Positions 33,329-42,258 of a stretch of 64,000 nucleotides of DNA are shown piece after piece (position 1 is the first letter of the stretch; each line of letters begins with the position of its first letter). Under the pieces are notes generated by a model. The model was given only the letters and a program-made list of their open reading frames with translations. It was not told the DNA's origin and searched no databases. Source of the stretch: Virgibacillus_F flavescens (GTDB lineage: Bacteria > Bacillota > Bacilli > Bacillales > Amphibacillaceae); contig NZ_CP192260.1 in the NCBI RefSeq assembly GCF_050574275.1, forward strand, positions 1,488,001 to 1,552,000. Direction: 5' to 3'. Position numbers and translations under genes: made by a program.

Positions 33329-34354
33329 ATGATTGAACTGCAGGAGATTGAAAAAGTTTTTCAGACAAAAAAAGAAAAGATTATTGGGGTGGACCGTGTT
33401 TCCTTACATGTCGACAAAGGTGAGATTTACGGAATTGTTGGATACAGCGGTGCAGGAAAAAGTACGCTGCTTCGCTGTATGAATATTTTGGAACGGCCAA
33501 CCTCTGGGAGTGTGTTGGTTGATGGAGTAGACTTACTGGCTTTATCGCCAAAGGAGCTGCGGAAGGCCAGACAGTCGATTGGAATGATTTTTCAGGGATT
33601 CTATCTCGTCGCCTCAAAGACAGTGTTTGAAAATGTTGCATTTGCGTTGAAAGCCGCCGGACTAAGTAAAGAAGCACGGCACGAGAGGGTTGTGGAACTG
33701 CTGAACCTGGTAGGATTAGCCGATAAGATCAACCAGTATCCTGCGCAGCTTAGCGGCGGTCAGAAGCAGCGTGTGAGTATTGCAAGGGCGCTTGCAAACA
33801 ATCCTAAAGTCCTGTTGTGCGATGAAGCTACATCAGCACTGGATCCAAGTACAACTAAATCGATCCTGGCATTATTAAAAAAGATAAATCTGGAGCTTGG
33901 GATTACGATAGCAGTAATTACGCACGAAATGGAAGTTGTCAAAGAAATATGTCACCGATGCGCGGTGATGCAGGATGGTCGTATCGTAGAAGAAGGGCCA
34001 GTATACGAGGTTTTTTCAGACCCGAAAGAAGCCTTGACGAAAAATTTCATTCAAACGGTATTACAATTTTCGTTGCCGCAAAAGCTGCTGGAAAGCTGCA
34101 CAGGAACATTGGTGAAACTGCAGTTCCGCGGGAGGCTGGCTGAAGAAGCAATTGTATCTGATATGCTCCAGGGCTTTCAGGTCAGTGGCAATATCCTGCA
34201 TGGGAAAGTGGAATACATTCAGGATGCACCGCTTGGAATTTTTATCATGGAGCTGAAGGGTGAGCGTGTTGAAGTGGATCAAGCACTTGCCTATCTGGAA
34301 GAGCGGATTAAACAAGTGGAGGTGATTCAATTTGGAACTCAGCCGACTGATTGA
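33329..34354 (+). CDS. metN: Methionine ABC transporter ATP-binding protein
   Basis: The 341-residue ATPase has Walker A GYSGAGKST (around 38-46), signature LSGGQKQR, Walker B VLLCDEATSALD and an H-loop His in ITHEME. The C-terminal ~80 residues form the NIL domain that senses methionine. AAAGGAGG precedes the start. Its end overlaps metI. Confidence 0.95.
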   Translation: MIELQEIEKVFQTKKEKIIGVDRVSLHVDKGEIYGIVGYSGAGKSTLLRCMNILERPTSGSVLVDGVDLLALSPKELRKARQSIGMIFQGFYLVASKTVFENVAFALKAAGLSKEARHERVVELLNLVGLADKINQYPAQLSGGQKQRVSIARALANNPKVLLCDEATSALDPSTTKSILALLKKINLELGITIAVITHEMEVVKEICHRCAVMQDGRIVEEGPVYEVFSDPKEALTKNFIQTVLQFSLPQKLLESCTGTLVKLQFRGRLAEEAIVSDMLQGFQVSGNILHGKVEYIQDAPLGIFIMELKGERVEVDQALAYLEERIKQVEVIQFGTQPTD

Positions 34355-34997
34355 TCTATTACCAGAATTGAATACAGCATTCTTTCAAACGCTCTACATG
34401 GTCGGTATCGCACTGCTGATTGCTTTAATAATCGGCATGCCACTTGGGATTTTGTTGTACGTGACAGACCGGGGGTTATTTTTGGAAAACAAGCTGGTGA
34501 AACGCATTGCAGGAATTGTGACCAATCTGATCCGGTCGGTTCCATTTATCATTTTACTCGTGTTCCTGCTGCCATTTACGAACACCTTACTTGGAACAAC
34601 GATTGGTCCAACTGCAGCTGCGGTACCATTATCAGTAGCAGCCATTCCATTTTTTGCAAGAATAGTAGAGTCCGCTGCACGTGAAATTGATAAAGGCGTG
34701 ATCGAAGCAGCCGTTTCTGTTGGTGCCTCCCCGTGGATGATTATAAAAGAAATCATACTGCCAGAGGCGAAACCAGGCATCATCAGTGGATTAACCATTA
34801 CGACAATCAGCTTAATCGGCTACTCAGCGATGGCTGGAACGATAGGCGGCGGTGGTATTGGTGATTTAGCTATCCGATATGGTTATTACCGCTACGATGA
34901 TTTGGTGATGTACACAACCGTAATTGTTTTAATTGTACTGGTACAGGTGATTCAATACGCAGGCGATTTTATTGCGAAAGCAGTCAACAAACGATAA
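34332..34997 (+). CDS. metI: Methionine ABC transporter permease
   Basis: The 221-residue permease has five predicted TM helices and an EAA-type loop (EAAVSVGASPWMIIKEIILPEA). It starts with TTG 34332 behind GGAGGTGA and overlaps metN by 23 bases. It is the membrane part of the MetNIQ importer. Confidence 0.95.
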   Translation: MELSRLIDLLPELNTAFFQTLYMVGIALLIALIIGMPLGILLYVTDRGLFLENKLVKRIAGIVTNLIRSVPFIILLVFLLPFTNTLLGTTIGPTAAAVPLSVAAIPFFARIVESAAREIDKGVIEAAVSVGASPWMIIKEIILPEAKPGIISGLTITTISLIGYSAMAGTIGGGGIGDLAIRYGYYRYDDLVMYTTVIVLIVLVQVIQYAGDFIAKAVNKR

Positions 34998-35015
34998 TCA
35001 GAGGAGGAATTTTAC

Positions 35016-35837
35016 ATGAAAAAAGGAATTGGAATTATTTTTGCATTATTAATTTTAGTAGTGTTAGCAGCTTGTGGAGATAGTGAAGCATCAAATGATT
35101 CTGGTGAAAAAAAGACAATTACATTTGGCGCAACGACAGGCCCGTACAGTGATATGGTGAACACAGCGCTAAAACCATTGCTTGAGGAAAAAGGATATAC
35201 AGTCAAAAATGTGGAATTCAGCGATTACATTCAGCCGAATAAAGCGCTGCACAATGGCGATTTGGACGCGAATTTGTTTCAGCATAAAATTTACTTTGAA
35301 GCATTTGAAAAAGAACACGGCATGGATTTATCTGAAGTAAAGATTGTCCCTACTGCACCAATGGGCGTCTATTCGAGCAAATACGATTCGCTTGAAGCGA
35401 TTGAAGATGGCAGCACAATTACGATAGCGAACGATCCAACCAACCTTGCACGCACCTTAATCATGCTGCAGGATGCTGGACTTATCACAATTAAGGATGA
35501 GATCGATCCGTTACGTGCCACGGTAGATGATATCGTAGAAAATCCAAAAAATCTTAATTTTCAACAGGTGGAAGCTGGCCAATTGCCGCGAACTGTTGAA
35601 AGTGAAGATCTGGCAGCTGTACCAGGGAACTATGCTTTAGCAGCAGGGCTTGATTTACTCAATGCATTAGTTCTTGAAAACATGCCTGACGATTACCGTA
35701 ATCGGGTAGTGGTAAATACCAAGGATCTTGATACAAAATGGGCCAAGGATATCAAGGAAGTAATTGAATCACCGGAGTTTGAAAAAATTATTGACGAAGA
35801 GTTCAAAGGATTTGGTAAGCCGGAGTGGATGAAGTAA
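35016..35837 (+). CDS. metQ: Methionine-binding lipoprotein
   Basis: The 273-residue NlpA/MetQ lipoprotein has a signal peptide with lipobox VLAAC (Cys about 20), then TFGATTGPYSDM, PNKALHNGDLDANLFQH and the C-terminal VVVNTKDLDTKWAKD. It delivers methionine to MetNI. It follows metI by 18 bases with a GAGGAGG site. Confidence 0.95.
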   Translation: MKKGIGIIFALLILVVLAACGDSEASNDSGEKKTITFGATTGPYSDMVNTALKPLLEEKGYTVKNVEFSDYIQPNKALHNGDLDANLFQHKIYFEAFEKEHGMDLSEVKIVPTAPMGVYSSKYDSLEAIEDGSTITIANDPTNLARTLIMLQDAGLITIKDEIDPLRATVDDIVENPKNLNFQQVEAGQLPRTVESEDLAAVPGNYALAAGLDLLNALVLENMPDDYRNRVVVNTKDLDTKWAKDIKEVIESPEFEKIIDEEFKGFGKPEWMK

Positions 35838-35891
35838 GCAAGCCTGTCGTGTATAATGAAACTACCTTTACAATAGAGAGGATCATTACGC

Positions 35892-36086
35892 ATGACAATT
35901 GATGGAAGATATCGGGATCAGGTTCAGCCTGGACTTGAGGTTGATATTGTATTAAAGAAAGATCAGCGCACAGGTCAGCTGACGAATGGCGTAGTAAAAG
36001 ATTTATTAACGAAATCATCGTTCCACCCGCACGGAATCAAGGTTCGCCTTGAAGATGGCCAGGTTGGACGTGTGAGTAACAAGTAG
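35892..36086 (+). CDS. ywbE: YwbE family small protein (DUF2196)
   Basis: The 64-residue protein matches YwbE along its length (GLEVDIVLKKDQRTGQLTNG, HPHGIKVRLEDGQVGRV). The family is conserved, small and SH3-like in predicted composition, with no known function. GAGAGGAT precedes the start. Confidence 0.9.
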   Translation: MTIDGRYRDQVQPGLEVDIVLKKDQRTGQLTNGVVKDLLTKSSFHPHGIKVRLEDGQVGRVSNK

Positions 36087-36091
36087 AAATA

Positions 36092-36149
36092 AGAGACTAT
36101 TCGCCGAAATCATACCGGTGAATAGTCTCTGTTTTTTTTTTTTTTTTTT
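36092..36149 (+). terminator. Terminator of ywbE with an 18-T tract
   Basis: AGAGACTATTC pairs with GAATAGTCTCT, extended inside by CCG/CGG. Eighteen consecutive T follow (36132-36149), unusually long for a terminator tract. Confidence 0.93.
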
Positions 36150-36190
36150 GGAAAAATAAAGTCTTCTAAAAGGGACGAGCTGTGGTTTCG

Positions 36191-37888
36191 TTATAATGCT
36201 TGATCGTCTACTGAGTCTAGCCATTCTTCGATCGAATCAATAACAGATTCAACGCAGCCTTCTTTAAATGGTGAACGAAGATTTGCTGTCTCTACCAGTC
36301 CAAGGAATGATTGTTTTCCTCCAAGTTTACAGAGCGCAAGATAATCTTTCCATGCATCTTCGTGGCTCTCCTGCGAGCGTTTCCAAAATTGGAATGCGCA
36401 AATTTGTGCAAGCGTATAGTCGATATAATAAAATGGTGCATCATAAATATGACCCTGACGCTGCCAGAATCTGCCCGACTCCAGATAGTCATTTCCGTCA
36501 TAATCACGATGTGGCAAATAAGTCTGTTCAAGCTTCTTCCATGCTTCGTTACGCTCAGTTGGTGTCCATTCCGGATTCTCATATACAAGATGCTGAAATT
36601 CGTCTACTGCAACACCGTATGGAAGAAACTGAAGACCGTCAGCAAGGTGGGAATACTTGTATTTTTCCGTCTCGTCCTGGAAAAATAAATCCATCCATGG
36701 CCAAGTGAAAAATTCCATGCTCATCGAGTGGATTTCAGCAGCTTCATGTGTCGGCCAAATATATTCTGGTATTCCAATGTTCCTGCTTTCATAAACCTGG
36801 AAGGCGTGACCAGCTTCGTGTGTAAGCACATCCACATCTCCTGATGTACCATTAAAGTTCGCAAAAATGAACGGTGACTGGTAATCGTCAATAAATGTAC
36901 AATAACCACCAGCTTCTTTTCCTTTTTTTGCAACTAAATCCATCAGGTTTCGATCCAGCATGTATTGGAAAAATTCATTGGTTTCCGTTGATAATTCCGC
37001 GTACATTTTCTTTCCGCTTTCAATAATCCACTCAGGGGTTCCCTTTGGTTTAGCGTTACCAGTTTTAAACTTGAATGACTCATCATAACTTTTCAGTTTT
37101 TCAACATTAATTCGTGCAGCCTGTTTTTCATAGAGTTTTGTTGCTAACGGTACGATAGATTCACGGACCTGTTTGCGGAAAACATCCACCATCTCTGCAT
37201 CATAGTCAATCCGCAGCATGCGTATGTAGCCTAGCTCAACGAAGTTTTTGTAGCCTAACGTCGTAGCAATTTCATGACGAAGCTTTACCAGTTGATCATA
37301 AATGTCATCAAATTTTTCTTTATTCTGATCAAAAAATCCGGCACTCGCTGTCACCGCTTTTTTTCGCGTAGCACGGTTCGTATCCTGCGCATGGGGAGTA
37401 AGCTGTGCGAGTGTGAGTGTTTCTCCTTGAAATTCAACTTCAGCCGAAGCAACTAACTTAGAGTACTCAGACTGTAATCTATTTTCCTTTTGAAGTAACT
37501 GAATTACTTTCGGATCAAAGGATTTGATTTCGAAGTCAGCAATTTGAAATAGTTGTTTGCCCCATTGTTCTTCTAAATGGCTGCGATACGGAGATCTAAC
37601 CAGCTCTTTGTAAAAATCAGTGTTAAGCGATTTAATCTCAGGTTCGATCTCATCAAAGAAGTCACGTTCGCTTTGATAGAATTCATCGTTCGTATTGATT
37701 GATGCACGGATATACACCAGATTAAAATGTGTAGATAACTTGTTTCGAAACGAATTGATTTCATTAATCGATTTGTTTGCCTCGTCAACGGATGAAGCAT
37801 TTTTGAATGTGCTAAGTAAGTCTGCGAACGTACTTTTCTCTTTGTCTAAGTTTGGACGTTCGTATTGATAGTTTTCAAATGTCTGCAT
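36191..37888 (-). CDS. M3 family oligoendopeptidase (PepF type)
   Basis: This 565-residue cytoplasmic zinc metallopeptidase has the HEAGH motif around residues 355-359 and a second Glu ligand downstream in HEAAEIHSMSMEFF. I start at ATG 37888 (MQTFENYQYE) because GAGGAGGG lies ten bases upstream; a 15-codon longer frame lacks a site. It degrades short peptides. The gene is monocistronic. Confidence 0.92.
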   Translation of the reverse strand: MQTFENYQYERPNLDKEKSTFADLLSTFKNASSVDEANKSINEINSFRNKLSTHFNLVYIRASINTNDEFYQSERDFFDEIEPEIKSLNTDFYKELVRSPYRSHLEEQWGKQLFQIADFEIKSFDPKVIQLLQKENRLQSEYSKLVASAEVEFQGETLTLAQLTPHAQDTNRATRKKAVTASAGFFDQNKEKFDDIYDQLVKLRHEIATTLGYKNFVELGYIRMLRIDYDAEMVDVFRKQVRESIVPLATKLYEKQAARINVEKLKSYDESFKFKTGNAKPKGTPEWIIESGKKMYAELSTETNEFFQYMLDRNLMDLVAKKGKEAGGYCTFIDDYQSPFIFANFNGTSGDVDVLTHEAGHAFQVYESRNIGIPEYIWPTHEAAEIHSMSMEFFTWPWMDLFFQDETEKYKYSHLADGLQFLPYGVAVDEFQHLVYENPEWTPTERNEAWKKLEQTYLPHRDYDGNDYLESGRFWQRQGHIYDAPFYYIDYTLAQICAFQFWKRSQESHEDAWKDYLALCKLGGKQSFLGLVETANLRSPFKEGCVESVIDSIEEWLDSVDDQAL

Positions 37889-37980
37889 GTTGTATAAACC
37901 CTCCTCATATACATATTTATTTAATTTCGACAAAAAAATACAGATTCCTGCTTTCAGCTAAATTATTCAACTTTAGCTGA

Positions 37981-38120
37981 GTAAAATCTATATAATTGCG
38001 ACGTAACTTAACTCACCGGAAAGGAACTGCGACATAACAGCAACGAGATTTCCGCAGATGGCAGTCGCTCCAATCTCTAGACAAGAAATAGATGTCAAGG
38101 ATTTATTACCTGCACATCAA
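37981..38120. repeat. Decayed intergenic repeat, related to 47204-47540
   Basis: AAAATCT-TATA-GCGACGTAACTT (37983-38008) recurs at 47204-47229. The following part, in reverse complement, matches 47445-47540 (AATAAATCC-TGAC, AGAT-GGAGC, TGCGG-AAA). The remaining 160 bases up to the DUF2164 gene show no gene. Confidence 0.5.
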
Positions 38121-38282
38121 GTCTAACTCACAATTCTGTGGAAATAATGCTAAAGCTACATCGCATTTTACTTCAAGAACTATAGTTTACTGCATTCATC
38201 AAAAATATCTAGCTGCGAAAGTTGATTAAGTTATTGTTATACTAGTACTATCAATTTTTTAACACAAAGGAGCGGAACTTGA

Positions 38283-38510
38283 ATGAAACCAAAATTTGAA
38301 CTGACAAATGAGCAAAAAGATGAAATGGCTGGATTGATTCAACATTATTTTGAAACAGAAAGAGGGGAAGATATTGGTAATTTGGCATCGTTGCTGATAT
38401 TGGATTTTTTCATAGAACAGCTAGCACCCCTATTCTACAACATTGGTGTGGAAAATGCCCAAGCTTATATGTCCAATAAGTTAGATGATATTTTTGAAAT
38501 TCAAAAATAA
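38283..38510 (+). CDS. DUF2164 family protein
   Basis: The 75-residue protein matches DUF2164 (ERGEDIGNLASLLILDFFIEQLAPLFYNIGVENA). Family members are small, helical and of unknown function. AAAGGAG precedes the ATG. It is followed by a tiny membrane peptide gene and a shared terminator. Confidence 0.85.
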   Translation: MKPKFELTNEQKDEMAGLIQHYFETERGEDIGNLASLLILDFFIEQLAPLFYNIGVENAQAYMSNKLDDIFEIQK

Positions 38511-38585
38511 CTAGGTTTATAAAACATTTTAACGGGTAATTTAAAGGTATGCTCGAGTTAATTGAAGAATGAAAGGATGATTTGA

Positions 38586-38654
38586 ATGTTACGTACTATT
38601 CTAATGGTAATTGGTGCAATTGTTGTAATTGGTTGGATTATTTCAATGCTATAA
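38586..38654 (+). CDS. 22-residue membrane peptide
   Basis: An ATG behind AAAGGATGA (six-base spacing) opens MLRTILMVIGAIVVIGWIIS-ML, a single predicted TM helix with one Arg near the N-terminus, followed by TAA. A terminator follows at once. The good ribosome-binding site, position and composition argue for a real small gene; it resembles other one-helix Bacillaceae peptides, but I cannot name a family. Confidence 0.6.
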   Translation: MLRTILMVIGAIVVIGWIISML

Positions 38655-38670
38655 TTTTTTATTAATATTT

Positions 38671-38714
38671 TTTAACATCCAGAATAAATTTAATGATCTG
38701 GGTGTTTTTTTATT
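38671..38714 (+). terminator. Terminator after the small membrane peptide gene
   Basis: AACATCCAGA pairs with TCTGGGTGTT around an A/T-rich loop, followed by T. Confidence 0.85.
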
Positions 38715-38802
38715 GACTTTAACTAGAACATGTGTTTCTATTTAATAAATGATAAGAATTTTCTATATTTTGAAGCGGGACAAAAGGAGCGGTTTTTTTA
38801 CC

Positions 38803-39930
38803 ATGAAAAACATAGTAATTGCCCCAGATTCTTTTAAAGACAGTTTGACAGCGCTTACGGCAACAAAAATCATGAAACGTGCAGTAATTGAGGTTCTGCC
38901 CACTTGTCAGGTCGTACAAAAACCAATGGCAGATGGAGGGGAAGGAACCCTGGAAGCTTTATTGGAGTCCTCAAAAGGAGTCCGTGTACCGATACGGTGT
39001 AAGGGAGCTTTAGGTGAAGAAATTGAAGCAGCGTACGGAATTGTAAATGAAGGAACAGCAATTATTGATTGTGCAACAATTGCTGGACTAACCCAAATTC
39101 CGCTTGAAAAGAGAAACCCGGATTTCACTACATCCTATGGTGTCGGTGAGGCAATGCTGGATGCACTAGAAAAAGGGTGCACATCATTTATTTTTGGATT
39201 AGGAGGAAGCGCTACAAATGACGGTGGTATTGGGATGCTAGAGGCATTAGGGATGAAGGCATGGCGAAAAAATGGCTCTGAATTGAAGGGGTATGGTTCT
39301 GATCTCCTGGAAATACATAAGATAAGCCTAGATGGACTCGATTCAAGACTGCGTTCTGTTACTATTCAGGTTGCTTGTGATGTCGATAACCCGTTGTGCG
39401 GACTTAGGGGTGCCAGTGAAGTCTATGGACCTCAAAAGGGTGCAACAGCTGATCAGGTGAAAAAATATGATAGAGCGATGACTAATTTTGCAGATTTACT
39501 GGAAGATGAAGTGAAAGAATCATACCGAGATGTTGCAGGGGCAGGAGCGGCAGGAGGGCTTGGTTTCGCAATGTTAACCATTGGCGCCAGTTTAGTATCT
39601 GGTGCTAAGTTGATTGGTGACGCAGCAGGTCTTGAAAAAGCAATTAAACATGCAGACTTAGTAATTACCGGAGAGGGACAAAGTGATCAACAAACGCTTG
39701 ATGGAAAAGCTCCTGGTTATATTGCAATGCTAGCTCAGAGTTATGGAGTTCCGATCGTGCTAATTTCGGGTAGTCTTTCTGGGAATTTAGATTTACTGCG
39801 GGCGCAATTTACAGGTTGTTTTTCCATAATTAATAAGCCTCTGTCACTTGAAGCGTGCATTGAGAACGCTGACGAATTACTTTTTGAACAAACAAAATCG
39901 GTTATTCATTTTATGAACGAATTATTGTAG
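38803..39930 (+). CDS. glxK: Glycerate kinase (GK-I family)
   Basis: The 375-residue enzyme phosphorylates glycerate. It begins MKNIVIAPDSFKDSLTA, the family N-terminus, and contains QKPMADGGEGTLEAL, GLGGSATNDGGIGMLEALG and ITGEGQSDQQTLDGKAP. I choose ATG 38803 (AAAGGAG upstream); an earlier in-frame ATG at 38749 has no site. It forms a unit with the next small gene. Confidence 0.92.
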   Translation: MKNIVIAPDSFKDSLTALTATKIMKRAVIEVLPTCQVVQKPMADGGEGTLEALLESSKGVRVPIRCKGALGEEIEAAYGIVNEGTAIIDCATIAGLTQIPLEKRNPDFTTSYGVGEAMLDALEKGCTSFIFGLGGSATNDGGIGMLEALGMKAWRKNGSELKGYGSDLLEIHKISLDGLDSRLRSVTIQVACDVDNPLCGLRGASEVYGPQKGATADQVKKYDRAMTNFADLLEDEVKESYRDVAGAGAAGGLGFAMLTIGASLVSGAKLIGDAAGLEKAIKHADLVITGEGQSDQQTLDGKAPGYIAMLAQSYGVPIVLISGSLSGNLDLLRAQFTGCFSIINKPLSLEACIENADELLFEQTKSVIHFMNELL

Positions 39931-39944
39931 AAGGGGGATAAGTT

Positions 39945-40142
39945 GTGGTTATAAAGAATGGTTCTACATTAAGTAAAGATTATTTTCGGTCCTATTTAAA
40001 GTTACGAATGAACACCCTTGATTGTTCGCTTGACGAAGCACGCGACCAGACAATCGATGAATTCTTTGCAGCAAATAATCAGCGATTTGGCAAATCAACA
40101 TACACTAATTTTGTTGATGCCGTAGAGGAAATGAGAAATTAA
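39945..40142 (+). CDS. Small conserved-looking hypothetical protein
   Basis: The 65-residue protein starts with GTG behind AAGGGGGA, 14 bases after glxK. It is polar and predicted helical (LRMNTLDCSLDEARDQTIDEFFAANN). I do not recognise a family. The good ribosome-binding site, the operon position and a terminator directly behind it support a real gene. Confidence 0.65.
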   Translation: MVIKNGSTLSKDYFRSYLKLRMNTLDCSLDEARDQTIDEFFAANNQRFGKSTYTNFVDAVEEMRN

Positions 40143-40173
40143 AACAGTGAGGCACAAGTAGTACCTCACTGTT
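40143..40173. terminator. Terminator between the 65-residue gene and the glycosylase gene
   Basis: AACAGTGAGG pairs with CCTCACTGTT. It lies between converging genes and may act both ways; T-runs are weak. Confidence 0.7.
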
Positions 40174-40762
40174 ATTTCGATATATATTTATTTCCGGTTA
40201 TCCAGAAACGCCATGGGTAATCGACTGCTTCAAGCGAATTATGTATCCCGATTCTGGGCCCTGCTGAAATGGAATCCTGATCTGGTTTGTAACCTTCTGT
40301 AATCCATAATGGGGACGAACCAAGCGGGTGCCCATAATCATCCATTGTAATGCCAAGCGCCTGTGTAAGTTTCCCGGGACCATTTGTCCACTGAATACGG
40401 CTCTTTGCTTTTGGACGTCTTTCTTCCATTAGTTCTGTACCATCGACTGGTTCTATAGCTCTAATCAGAATCGCTTCCGGATTATCCTTTTCGCCACTTA
40501 CAACGTTAAATAGACGATGGGTGTGCATGGTGTACATATACGTTATCCCTGGTTCACCAAACATAATCTCAGTTCGTTTGGTGCGACGGTTACCAAAGCT
40601 ATGTGCAGCTCTGTCGCCAGGTCCGATATATGCTTCTGTTTCCACGATGATCCCGGATGCAGTTCCTTCTGGTGTTTCTTTAAATAGCTTGCAGCCAAGC
40701 AGGGCCTTAGCTAGGTCGAGCGTGGGCTGGCTATAGAATTTTTTATCAAGTGGTTTAGCCAT
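40172..40762 (-). CDS. DNA-3-methyladenine glycosylase (AAG/MPG family)
   Basis: The 196-residue enzyme removes alkylated purines. Family motifs are LLGCKLF, IVETEAYIGPGDRAAHS (catalytic Glu around 42-45), YVYTMHxHxLFNVV-like YMYTMHTHRLFNVV and the late NGPGKLTQALGI. GGAGATG precedes the start. A single gene, convergent with the small gene after glxK. Confidence 0.93.
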   Translation of the reverse strand: MAKPLDKKFYSQPTLDLAKALLGCKLFKETPEGTASGIIVETEAYIGPGDRAAHSFGNRRTKRTEIMFGEPGITYMYTMHTHRLFNVVSGEKDNPEAILIRAIEPVDGTELMEERRPKAKSRIQWTNGPGKLTQALGITMDDYGHPLGSSPLWITEGYKPDQDSISAGPRIGIHNSLEAVDYPWRFWITGNKYISK

Positions 40763-40794
40763 GGGGCATCTCCTTTACATATTTTGATGAACAA

Positions 40795-40818
40795 AAAAAG
40801 GCTGATTTCAGCCTTTTA
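40795..40818 (-). terminator. Terminator of the tcyABC operon
   Basis: On the minus strand AAAAGGCTG pairs with CAGCCTTTT, and T follow. It begins inside the tcyC stop codon. Confidence 0.85.
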
Positions 40819-41550
40819 TTGAAGTTTATTTAAAAATTGTTTGGTTCTATCCTGTTGTGGGTTTTCAAAAATGTCTGCTGGCTTCCCACGTTCAATAATT
40901 ACCCCATTATCCATGAATAAAACCTCGTCGGCAGCCTCTTTTGCGAATTTCATTTCATGGCTGACTACAACCATAGTCATGCCTTCATCAGCTAAGTCTT
41001 TCATAACTTTCAGTACTTCACCGACTAATTCTGGGTCTAACGCAGATGTTGGTTCATCGAATAATATGAGCTGTGGATCCATTGCAAGTGCACGTGCGAT
41101 CCCAACACGCTGCTGCTGCCCACCTGAAAGCTGATAGGGATAGACATCAATTTTTTCAGCAAGGCCAACCTTGGTAAGCAACTCCTGCGCTACTTCTCGC
41201 GCATCGCTTTTTTTCATTTTTTTAACAGTAATGAGTCCTTCCATAACGTTTTCAGCAGCTGTAAAATGCGGAAAGAGGTTATGTGTCTGAAATACCATAC
41301 CGGTCTGTTTTCGTAACTCACGAATTTCCTTTTTGCGCGGGTTAGTACTGAAATCTACTTGCCGGTCGTTAATCGTTACATGCCCCTTATTTGGCATCTC
41401 CAGTGCATTTAAACAGCGGAGGAAGGTGGTCTTACCGGAGCCCGATGGACCAATCATAACGATAACTTTTCCTTTATCTAGGTTTAAATCAATTCCTTTT
41501 AGTACTTCTAATTCACCAAATTGAATGTGTAAATCTTTAACAGCTAACAT
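40816..41550 (-). CDS. tcyC: Cystine/amino-acid ABC transporter ATP-binding protein
   Basis: The 244-residue polar-amino-acid-type ATPase has Walker A GPSGSGKTT, signature LSGGQQQRV, Walker B LILFDEPTSALD and VVVSHEM. GGAGG precedes the start. It is the last gene of a binding protein-permease-ATPase operon whose binding protein resembles B. subtilis TcyA, which supports cystine as substrate. Confidence 0.88.
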   Translation of the reverse strand: MLAVKDLHIQFGELEVLKGIDLNLDKGKVIVMIGPSGSGKTTFLRCLNALEMPNKGHVTINDRQVDFSTNPRKKEIRELRKQTGMVFQTHNLFPHFTAAENVMEGLITVKKMKKSDAREVAQELLTKVGLAEKIDVYPYQLSGGQQQRVGIARALAMDPQLILFDEPTSALDPELVGEVLKVMKDLADEGMTMVVVSHEMKFAKEAADEVLFMDNGVIIERGKPADIFENPQQDRTKQFLNKLQ

Positions 41551-41559
41551 AGCAACCTC

Positions 41560-42258
41560 CTATTTTGCGATATATCGATCTAATTTTCGTTCGATTCGTC
41601 CTTGGAAGAAAGAAAGGATCATACATATCACCCAATAGATCAATGCTGCTTCTGAATAAACAAGTAAAAATTCATAGTTTAATGAAGCAATTTCCTGTGC
41701 TTTCCGAAACATCTCAGCAACGATAATAGTTGATGCGAGCGATGTGTCCTTTACCAGACTAATAAACGAGTTAGAGAGTGGTGGTATAGAAACACGTGCT
41801 GCCTGTGGCAAGATAACTCGCCGCAATGCCTGCGTATACGTCATACTAATGGAAAACCCTGCTTCCCACTGTCCTTTCGGTATTGATGAAAGAGCAGCAC
41901 GAATGATTTCAGAGCCGTACGCTCCTACACTTAATGAAAAACCAATGATGGCTGCAGTAAAGGAATCAATCGTAATACCTACACTTGGCAGACCAAAGAA
42001 TATAATAAATAATTGAACGAGTAACGGGGTTCCCCGCAGAACGGAAACGTAAAACCGTGCAATCCATTCTAAAGGTTTAATTCCGGACAGTCGTGCTAAC
42101 GCAGTTAATACTGCCAGAATAAGACCAATCACAAATGTGATCAAGGCTAGTGGAATGGTATAGATTAAAGCTCCCTGGATTAACGGCCAAAGGGAGCTGA
42201 TAAAAATATCTATTTTTTCTTGCGTATCCGGGCTGGTAAAAATATTACTTAGAAACAT
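41560..42258 (-). CDS. tcyB: Cystine/amino-acid ABC transporter permease
   Basis: The His/Glu/Gln/Arg/opine-type permease has about 232 residues, with TM helices and the loop FSISMTYTQALRRVILPQAARV. The start is uncertain: ATG 42258 (MFLSNIF) overlaps tcyA by 14 bases and gives a typical length, whereas ATG 42300 has a GAAGGAAG directly touching it. I prefer 42258. RFYVSVLRGTPLLVQLF is the typical family segment. Confidence 0.85.
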   Translation of the reverse strand: MFLSNIFTSPDTQEKIDIFISSLWPLIQGALIYTIPLALITFVIGLILAVLTALARLSGIKPLEWIARFYVSVLRGTPLLVQLFIIFFGLPSVGITIDSFTAAIIGFSLSVGAYGSEIIRAALSSIPKGQWEAGFSISMTYTQALRRVILPQAARVSIPPLSNSFISLVKDTSLASTIIVAEMFRKAQEIASLNYEFLLVYSEAALIYWVICMILSFFQGRIERKLDRYIAK

